The notes under the pieces were generated by a model, which saw only the letters and a list, made by a program, of their open reading frames with translations, was not told the DNA's origin and did not search any database. Below, in pieces: positions 1 to 5,029 of a stretch of 16,025 bases of DNA. This DNA comes from DATKDU01 sp035512595 (GTDB taxonomy: Bacteria > Planctomycetota > Planctomycetia > Pirellulales > Pirellulaceae): NCBI GenBank assembly GCA_035512595.1, contig DATKDU010000379.1, positions 1 through 16,025 on the forward strand. The letters run 5' to 3'. Position 1 is the first letter of the stretch, and every line of letters begins with the position of its first letter. The position numbers and the translations under genes were made by a program.

Positions 1-1029
1 GACCAGGGAAATACTTGGACCATGGAAGGCGAAGTCATCGACCACCATCGCTGGACGGCGCAGCGGATCGAAATTCGCGAGGGGGACGAAACTGCCAGCT
101 ATTCTGCGCTGGAGCAAGTTCCCGAGCCCCATCGTGGCAAGCTCCAGCAGTTCCTCGACCACGAGGGTCTGGAGCACGTCAGCCTGATCGGCTATACCCG
201 CGAGCGGGGGCAGATGCCGCCGCTGGACTGGGCGATGATCGTGGCCTTCATCGCGATTGCCGGCGCCGGCGGCCTGACGAATTCGATGTTCTCCAACTAC
301 GCCCGCGACAAGGGCTGGGGGATGGGCTACCACGTCGGCGCGATTCCCAGCGCCTTCGGCGGCTTGAACGTCGGCTTGTCCCACGTGGGACGCGTGTTCC
401 TCCCTGATGCCGAGAACCTCGCGCGCTGGCGCGGCTGGATGCGGCACATCTGGCGCGATCAGACGATCTGGCTGGTGGCGTCGGTGGTCGGCATGGCCCT
501 GCCGTGCATGATGTCGCTGGAGTTCATCCGCAACGCCACCGTCGTCGGTGATCGCGTCGCGGCCATGACCGGCGAGGGAATCGCCAGCCGGTATCCGAGC
601 TTCGGCGGCACGTTGTGGTTCATGACGCTGCTCTGCGGGTTTCTCGTCTTGGCTCCCGGCCAGGTCAGTGCCTCGGACCAATTAGCTCGCCGCTGGACCG
701 ACATCATCTGGACAGTGAATCCCGCCTTGCAGCGCTTGGGGACGCGCCAGGTCAAGCTTGTGTATTACGGCATTCTGGGGCTGTACTGCCTGAGTGGATT
801 GACCATCCTGTGGCTCTTGCCGGCGCTCAAGATCGCCACGATCAGCTCGGTGCTGCAAAACTTCGCCCTCGGCACTTCCGCCCTGCTCTCGCTTTACATG
901 AACCGCACGCTGATGCCGCGGGAGGTGCGTCCGCACTGGCTGATGGAGGTTGGCTCGGTCGTCTGCGGCGTGTTCTTCATTGGCATCAGCGGGGCCGTGC
1001 TGTGGATGTGGGCGTCGCGGCTGTGGTAG
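1..1029 (+). CDS. C-terminal part of multi-pass membrane transporter, Nramp-like (5' truncated by window)
   Basis: The reading frame is open from base 1 and the first ATG, at 22, has no convincing start context, so this is the 3' part of a longer gene. The visible 342 residues begin with a charged cytoplasmic stretch and then show several hydrophobic segments: around DWAMIVAFIAIAGAGG, IWLVASVVGMALP, LWFMTLLCGFLVLAPG, LVYYGILGLYCLSGLTIL, and a final one ending in VLWMWASRLW. The pattern ASDQLARRWTDIIW and LMPREVRPHW resembles a planctomycete family usually annotated as Nramp-type divalent metal ion transporters, which import Mn2+ or Fe2+ across the inner membrane. The Nramp metal-binding motif DPGN would lie upstream of the window, so the assignment rests on recall of the C-terminal half and is moderate. 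The stop is 2 bp from the convergent stop of the cupin gene. Confidence 0.6.
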   Translation, partial: DQGNTWTMEGEVIDHHRWTAQRIEIREGDETASYSALEQVPEPHRGKLQQFLDHEGLEHVSLIGYTRERGQMPPLDWAMIVAFIAIAGAGGLTNSMFSNYARDKGWGMGYHVGAIPSAFGGLNVGLSHVGRVFLPDAENLARWRGWMRHIWRDQTIWLVASVVGMALPCMMSLEFIRNATVVGDRVAAMTGEGIASRYPSFGGTLWFMTLLCGFLVLAPGQVSASDQLARRWTDIIWTVNPALQRLGTRQVKLVYYGILGLYCLSGLTILWLLPALKIATISSVLQNFALGTSALLSLYMNRTLMPREVRPHWLMEVGSVVCGVFFIGISGAVLWMWASRLW

Positions 1030-1031
1030 GT

Positions 1032-1358
1032 CTACCGCAGCCGCTTGGTCACCAGCAGGCGGCTGTCTTCCACGGCCTGGAGCGAATGCTCCTGGCCGGC
1101 GGCAACGTACAGCAGAGTTCCCGGGATCAGATCGTGCGTCTGACCGTCCACATGGAACGAGACGCGGCCGCGCATGAGCTGCACGGTGATTTCCCCTGGT
1201 GCTGAATGGGGCGGGATTTCCTTGCCGGCACTCAGGTGAAGCTGCACGATTTGCAGTGTGGGCGTGCTGAGCAGCACGCTCTTCAGCGGCACTTCGGGGG
1301 TGATGCCAGGCTGGCCGAGCTGAAGGAGTTGAGATGCAGGAGCAAGAAACGTGGTCAT
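1032..1358 (-). CDS. Small cupin-domain protein
   Basis: A 108-residue protein made almost entirely of one cupin beta-barrel. The first cupin motif is visible as PPHSAPGEITVQLMRGRVSF (about residues 48-67), and the second as the LIPGTLLYVAAGQEHSL stretch (about 77-93). The second-motif histidine (QEH) and the first-motif His and Glu are metal-ligand candidates, although the usual H-x-H pair is reduced to one His. Small cupins of this type act as metal-dependent enzymes or as ligand sensors; nothing here fixes the substrate. It starts 12 bp after the stop of the upstream haem protein gene on the same strand, so the two are very likely co-transcribed. The gene converges on the membrane transporter. 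Confidence 0.82.
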   Translation of the reverse strand: MTTFLAPASQLLQLGQPGITPEVPLKSVLLSTPTLQIVQLHLSAGKEIPPHSAPGEITVQLMRGRVSFHVDGQTHDLIPGTLLYVAAGQEHSLQAVEDSRLLVTKRLR

Positions 1359-1370
1359 GGGCGCATCCTT

Positions 1371-2732
1371 TCAGAAACCGGCTGGAGAAGTGGCACCGCT
1401 GTTGGCGGCGTCCGCCTGGGCCGGTGCGGGTTGATTCATCCAGTAGTCGGGCAAATCGGGCAGCGTGTCGCGGAGGATTTCCAGGATCGCCAGCCGGTCG
1501 GCGGCCGACAGGTGGGCGAAGGGCTTGCTTTGGTCCTGGCCGGTGAGGACTTCGTACAGCCGCTTGAGGACGTAATCTTTGGCCTCCTTGGGGAGTGCCG
1601 CGAAGCTGCCGGAGTAGATCAGGTAGCTGCACGGATACTTGAAGATCCGCTTTTCGAGATCGAAGTCGCGGAGCGACCGCCCCTGCTTGTCGCGCTCTCC
1701 GCGCTGCGCGAACTCGTCGGCAAACTTCGACGTGCCCGTAATCTTGCCAGTCAGCGGCACTTCTCCGGAAAAGAGCATGTATTCCACCAGCGGCTCGCTG
1801 GCGCTCTTGAGGCGGGACTTGGTGCTGTCCCACATGTTTTCGGCCGGCTCCTTCAGCTCCTTGTTGAGCGACTGCTGATAGTGGAGCGCCTGCCGCGTGA
1901 GAAAATTCGCGCGGGTGATGTAGTTATGGGCGTCGGCCTGATGCTCCAGCACCATCAGGGCCACGATGTCGCTGTGCGGGGAGAGGAAGCCTTTGGGGTC
2001 GAAGAACTGGGACAGGTCGGTGACGTTCTGCCCCTGGCTGTTATCCAGGTCGCGCGGCACGCTCCGCCCCTGGATGACAAGGTTGCCCAAGTGCTTCTGC
2101 TCGCCGTGCGTGCCGGTGACGTACCAGCCTCCCCACCGCTTCTCGAGCGGGCTCGTCTGGTCGATGCGATGCGTGCCGGCAGCCAAGAGGGGCATCCCCG
2201 ACGTATCGGTAAACACCGACCGCACGACATGCCCCGGCACTTCCTTCGTCTGCGACGAACCGTGGCAGATGAGGCAGTTATCCGTCTGGCGGGTAAATGG
2301 CTGCATGTCCTGGTCGTCCTGCATCACCGTGTAGAACACGGTGCCGAGCTGCGGATCTTCGGCCGTCAATTCGAGCACGTCGCCGCTTTGGCAAAAGCCG
2401 ACGGAAACTTCGTCGCTGAAATAGATCGAGCGGGGGGTGTGAGGGGCGATGCGGTTACGCTGGAGGCTCGTCTTGGAGAAGACCAGCACCTGCGACGACA
2501 CCGGCACCTCGAGTTCCTTGAGTAGCGAGCGGAGATATCCGAAGTGCTCTTCATAGGCGAGCTTCTTCTCTCCAGCCTTGATCTGGTCAATCAGCCGGGA
2601 GACGCGGTTGTTCAGAGCCGATTGGCTGTAGAGGATCGGCGCCTGCTCGAACTCCTGCCCCCAGGCGGGCAGAGCGGCAAGTATTCCTAGCGCGACCACC
2701 GTCAGTCGCGTGATCACTCCCTTCGCATTCAT
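1371..2732 (-). CDS. Secreted protein with single c-type haem motif (CLICH)
   Basis: A 453-residue protein with a classical Sec signal peptide: a charged start, a hydrophobic core TVVALGILAALPA, and probable cleavage after AWG near residue 25. One CxxCH haem-attachment motif is visible, DNCLICHGSS at about residues 151-160, so a single covalently bound haem c in the periplasm is expected. Methionines at about 137 and 143 are possible distal ligands. The remainder is not a small class I cytochrome and is too long for one; I do not recognise a named family and take it as a planctomycete haem protein of unknown reaction. The ATG is preceded by a perfect AGGAGGT at 2738-2744, five bases away. It is divergent from the Rrf2 regulator gene and is followed by the cupin gene. 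The control region suggests that the Rrf2 protein regulates it. Confidence 0.8.
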   Translation of the reverse strand: MNAKGVITRLTVVALGILAALPAWGQEFEQAPILYSQSALNNRVSRLIDQIKAGEKKLAYEEHFGYLRSLLKELEVPVSSQVLVFSKTSLQRNRIAPHTPRSIYFSDEVSVGFCQSGDVLELTAEDPQLGTVFYTVMQDDQDMQPFTRQTDNCLICHGSSQTKEVPGHVVRSVFTDTSGMPLLAAGTHRIDQTSPLEKRWGGWYVTGTHGEQKHLGNLVIQGRSVPRDLDNSQGQNVTDLSQFFDPKGFLSPHSDIVALMVLEHQADAHNYITRANFLTRQALHYQQSLNKELKEPAENMWDSTKSRLKSASEPLVEYMLFSGEVPLTGKITGTSKFADEFAQRGERDKQGRSLRDFDLEKRIFKYPCSYLIYSGSFAALPKEAKDYVLKRLYEVLTGQDQSKPFAHLSAADRLAILEILRDTLPDLPDYWMNQPAPAQADAANSGATSPAGF

Positions 2733-2798
2733 TGCCGACCTCCTGGCTCGTCTGAAGTTGCCAAATCGAGTTGACGGAACGCTCTTGGCACCCGAAAA

Positions 2799-2814
2799 TG
2801 GATAACCGCATCCA
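2799..2814. promoter_or_regulatory. Operator candidate 1, TGGAT-N6-ATCCA
   Basis: The palindrome TGGATAACCGCATCCA has perfect 5-bp arms. It is the same motif as the second site at 2841-2856, and the two centres are 42 bp apart, close to four helical turns. It lies just downstream of the predicted start of the minus-strand haem protein transcript, where a bound repressor would block elongation or initiation. The binding protein is inferred to be the divergent Rrf2 regulator. Confidence 0.6.
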
Positions 2815-2822
2815 GTTTCTGT

Positions 2823-2850
2823 AATGTATCGACTTTATACTGGATGTCAA
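2823..2850 (-). promoter_or_regulatory. Promoter candidate for the haem protein-cupin unit
   Basis: On the minus strand there is a perfect -35 TTGACA (complement of 2845-2850), a 16-bp spacer and a -10 TACATT (complement of 2823-2828, four of six consensus bases). Transcription would start near 2816, giving a leader of about 84 nt before the ATG at 2732. The -35 box sits in the middle of operator site 2, and operator site 1 begins at the predicted start point, which is the layout of a repressed promoter. Confidence 0.5.
2836..2841 (+). promoter_or_regulatory. -10 candidate for the Rrf2 gene
   Basis: TATACT on the plus strand, 42 bp before the Rrf2 ATG, would start transcription near 2848. 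No good -35 box is visible at 16-18 bp. The element touches operator site 2, which would allow autoregulation. Confidence 0.3.
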
Positions 2851-2856
2851 TATCCA
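2841..2856. promoter_or_regulatory. Operator candidate 2, TGGAT-N6-ATCCA
   Basis: The palindrome TGGATGTCAATATCCA has perfect 5-bp arms. Its centre contains the complement of the TTGACA -35 box of the haem protein promoter, and its left edge overlaps the plus-strand TATACT. A protein bound here would control both divergent genes. Confidence 0.62.
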
Positions 2857-2882
2857 ATTTCGGCCGCAGGGGAGAAAATCCG

Positions 2883-3332
2883 ATGATTTCGCAGACCGTC
2901 GAATATGCCCTGCGGGCCGTGACCCACCTGGCCCAGCAGTCGCCGCACGCTCAGACAACGGAGGAGATTGCCGAGGTCACGCGGGTGCCGCGGGCCTACC
3001 TCTCCAAAGTGCTGCAAGCCCTTGTGCGGGGCGGAGTTGTGCATTCACAGCGAGGGATCGGCGGGGGCATGACGCTGACCAAATCGCCGGCCGAAGTGAC
3101 CATTTTGGAGGTGGTCAACGCGGTCGATCCGATCCAGCGAATTCGCACCTGCCCCTTGGGGCTCGCCTCCCACGGCATTCACCTCTGCCCACTCCATACG
3201 CGGCTGGATAGTGCCATGGCCCTGGTCGAGGACGCTTTCCGCAATTCGACGTTGGCGGAGGTTCTGGCCGAACCGAGCCGCAGCACGCCGCTGTGTGAGT
3301 TTCCGACCGTCCCGACGAAACTCGCGACGTGA
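2883..3332 (+). CDS. Rrf2-family transcriptional regulator
   Basis: A 149-residue winged helix-turn-helix regulator of the Rrf2 family (relatives: IscR, NsrR, CymR). The N-terminal MISQTVEYALRAVTHLA, the recognition helix region VPRAYLSKVLQALVRGG and the wing with GIGGGMTL are typical. The ATG at 2883 is preferred over an in-frame ATG at 2844 because AGGGGAGA lies just before it at 2868-2875 and the family normally begins MxxxxxYALR. Cysteines are at 90, 102 and 138. C90 and C102 have the spacing of the first and third iron-sulfur ligands of IscR, but the middle position (96) is Ser, followed by His97. Cluster binding is therefore uncertain. It probably binds the two TGGAT-N6-ATCCA sites in the divergent spacer and regulates the haem protein-cupin unit and itself. 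Confidence 0.9.
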   Translation: MISQTVEYALRAVTHLAQQSPHAQTTEEIAEVTRVPRAYLSKVLQALVRGGVVHSQRGIGGGMTLTKSPAEVTILEVVNAVDPIQRIRTCPLGLASHGIHLCPLHTRLDSAMALVEDAFRNSTLAEVLAEPSRSTPLCEFPTVPTKLAT

Positions 3333-3814
3333 CATGCTGGTCCAAGCCCGCATCATGTTGGGTCCATGGGGGATGCTCGCGGAGTCGGATACCCAGAGCC
3401 TAAATGGTAATACTCCCAATGTCTCCTGTCTGCCGGCGCGTCTGCTGGGAAGCGGCAGTGCAAGATTTCTGCCTCGGTGACCAAAGGTGTCACTGGCTAA
3501 GCGTCTAATGAGGGGTGGGTGGTAGACGTCCTGCGGCGGAACGGGCAAGGGAAGCTCGTCCGCCCCAAAAGGTTGGCCGCGAATCGAGCAAAACCCCCTC
3601 TTGCGGGGCGCTATGTCAAGAAAAATATAAATTTGTTCATTATGGACACAAAGTCACTATTGGAAATCGACTTAGGTCGAGGCGCACGGCCCGCATGTCT
3701 GCGTCAAACGCGCTATATTTTTTTCCGCCTGGCGCTGCGCAGGCGAGGAGTGTTAAGGGCGGGCAACCGGCCGCAAACGAGCCGGGCGCCACAAGAGCCG
3801 GCCTAAAGTCCCGA

Positions 3815-3834
3815 TGCGGCGAGTAATCGCCGCA
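3815..3834. repeat. Hairpin with 8-bp stem and GTAA loop
   Basis: TGCGGCGA and TCGCCGCA form a perfect 8-bp stem closing a GTAA tetraloop of the stable GNRA class. A TTTTT run follows at about 3844-3848 on the plus strand, ten bases beyond the stem, so it is at best a weak terminator. A copy of a dispersed element is equally possible. Confidence 0.45.
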
Positions 3835-3926
3835 CTCCAAAATTTTTCGGTCCGGCGCGAATAAACCCCTCTTCTCAAGCGTCTTACTTAGTGGACAGTA
3901 GTGCGTGTCAAGGCCCACCGTGTGGG

Positions 3927-4065
3927 CGACGCTGCCAGCGTCGGCAGAACCTCCGCTGCTGGCAGCAGCGGCCACGTGTGGGCGGCAGGATTTCCGCTGC
4001 CGGCAGCAGCGGCCACGTGTGGTCGGCAGAATTTCCGCTGCTGGCAGCAGCGGCCACGTTGCGCC
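3927..4065. repeat. Three 41-bp tandem repeats with a hairpin in each, preceded by a related hairpin
   Basis: Units begin at 3943, 3984 and 4025 and are near-identical, each starting GGCAG and ending in GCGGCCACG plus a few variable bases. Inside each unit CCGCTGCT (CCGCTGCC in the second) and AGCAGCGG pair around GGC. Immediately before the first unit, 3927-3943, CGACGCT and AGCGTCG form a further stem around GCC. Substitutions between copies are few, suggesting recent or continuing duplication. Confidence 0.8.
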
Positions 4066-4163
4066 CGGCTGTCCCCGGCTCGGACGAGTGCCGGCCGTGA
4101 TGGTCTTTGACAATCGAATCGGACAGCCCCAGGCGTCGGAATTCCGCGACCTTCCGGCTGTCA

Positions 4164-4205
4164 CCCCCTCCGAATGGGGGTTGCATTCAGACGTTCTGTC
4201 TGAAT
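4164..4205. repeat. Two adjacent hairpins
   Basis: CCCCC (4164-4168) pairs with GGGGG (4176-4180), and ATTCAGAC (4185-4192) pairs perfectly with GTCTGAAT (4198-4205) around a 5-base loop. Neither is followed by a T-run on either strand. They may mark the far end of the pilus transcript, 260 bp beyond its last stop, or belong to the neighbouring structured segment. Confidence 0.4.
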
Positions 4206-4227
4206 CGACTTACGGCAACGAATTGCC

Positions 4228-4401
4228 AAACGGCGCGGCTCCAAGGCTAAGGAGGACAAGCGGTTACGTTGGAGACTGCTCCGGACGGCTCGTCGCAAGT
4301 CGCCGAACTGATACCCCCCTTGAGGTATTGCGTGGAGCGACGAGTCAGGGGCCGTCAGAGGTCGGAAGGGAGCACAGGCGTTGTCAGCCGAACTGCGGTT
4401 T
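4228..4401. other. Extended imperfect inverted repeat; possible structured RNA
   Basis: The segment folds on itself through a series of nested stems: AAAC/GTTT at the ends, CGGCT (4236-4240) with AGCCG (4386-4390), GACAA (4255-4259) with TTGTC (4381-4385), TGCTCC (4277-4282) with GGAGCA (4369-4374), GACGG (4284-4288) with CCGTC (4352-4356), CTCGTCGC (4289-4296) with GCGACGAG (4337-4344), and ATACC with GGTAT at the tip. The strand cannot be told from the sequence, because the fold is possible on both. It could be a small RNA gene, an untranslated tail of the pilus transcript, or a degraded palindromic mobile element. I recognise no named RNA family. Confidence 0.35.
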
Positions 4402-4468
4402 TCCATGGCAGTCCGCCTCCTGGCCCAGCGCCCTGATTCGCGTGCGAGGCCGTAGGGCCGCGGCGCCG

Positions 4469-5029
4469 TTAGCGTTGGGCTTGGGCCGCGGTCCCGGAGG
4501 CAAGTTTGCGTCCGGCCAAGGGCCGCAAGTTTTCCGCGGCAGCCAGCCGGTACAGCTCGCTCTTGGGGTCAAGCTCGGCCGCCTTCTGAAAATGAACCAG
4601 GGCCTCGCTGCTGCGCTCGCTGGCTTCCAGCACGCGGGCCAGGCAGTCGTGCAGGTCGGCCCGCTCGGGAGCGAGCTTGAGCGCCGCTTGGAGCTGTTCT
4701 TCCGCGAGGCCCGTTTGCTCGCGGAACAAATAGAACTCGGCCAGTTGCAGCCGGGCATCCACATACTGCGGCTTGCGCCCGACGAGCGACGTCAGCAGTT
4801 GCTCGCAGGCGGCGTGGTTGTTTTCGTTCCAGCGGCTGAGGGCCGCCTGGAGCTGAGCGGCGTCGCGCTGCGCCTCGAAAGCCGCCACCGCTTTCTCCTG
4901 CCGCTGCTTGCGCTTCGGCGGCTGCTCGGCCAGATCGCGACAAATCGACGACAGGGTCGTACACCCGGTCGTCATCGCGGCGGCCAGGGTCAGCAGCGTC
5001 AAAACAATCCCTGCATGCAGTCGGCTCAT
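4469..5029 (-). CDS. TPR lipoprotein, probable pilotin of the secretin
   Basis: A 186-residue protein with a lipoprotein-type signal: charged start, hydrophobic stretch IVLTLLTLAAAM, then TTGC with Cys23 as the likely lipidated residue. The lipobox is imperfect, with Thr at -3. Residues about 85-165 carry two to three tetratricopeptide repeats, for example DARLQLAEFYLFREQTGLAE and SEALVHFQKAAELDP. The ATG overlaps the TGA of the secretin gene (ATGA), so the two are translationally coupled. In type IV pilus systems the TPR lipoprotein PilF/PilW guides PilQ to the outer membrane. The gene order and coupling make a similar role here the best inference, although the sequence similarity is only that of generic TPRs. 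It is the last gene of the operon; no T-rich terminator is visible directly after it. Confidence 0.8.
   Translation of the reverse strand: MSRLHAGIVLTLLTLAAAMTTGCTTLSSICRDLAEQPPKRKQRQEKAVAAFEAQRDAAQLQAALSRWNENNHAACEQLLTSLVGRKPQYVDARLQLAEFYLFREQTGLAEEQLQAALKLAPERADLHDCLARVLEASERSSEALVHFQKAAELDPKSELYRLAAAENLRPLAGRKLASGTAAQAQR

Larger units (their letters stand above)
3333..4468. other. Non-coding, hairpin-rich spacer of about 1.1 kb
   Basis: No open frame in this stretch has a family resemblance, a start context or a signal I can defend. What it holds is structure: an 8-bp hairpin with a GTAA loop (3815-3834), a group of hairpin-bearing 41-bp repeats (3927-4065), two further hairpins (4164-4205) and an extended imperfect inverted repeat (4228-4401). 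It separates the regulator from the convergent 3' end of the pilus operon. Confidence 0.6.

Noticed and set aside
1206..2525. 439-residue plus-strand frame opposite the haem protein gene
   Set aside because: Antisense shadow of a gene that has a signal peptide, a haem motif and a perfect ribosome-binding site.
3700..3750. Intrinsic terminator near the T-run at about 3718-3724
   Set aside because: The CGCCTG/CAGGCG stem lies after the T-run on the plus strand, and on the minus strand the run is A, so neither orientation gives stem followed by T.
3640..4164. 174-residue minus-strand frame with repeated AAASSG- and RGRCC-type peptides
   Set aside because: It runs through the 41-bp hairpin repeats and the GTAA hairpin; the apparent protein repeats are translations of DNA repeats, with no start context or family resemblance.
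4340..4385. Signal recognition particle RNA domain IV (GTCAG ... GGAAGGGAGCA)
   Set aside because: The GGAA loop and AGCA look right, but the bases closing the loop (GTC/GGG) do not pair properly, there is one extra base on the 5' side, and the stronger alternative fold places GGAA in a bulge.
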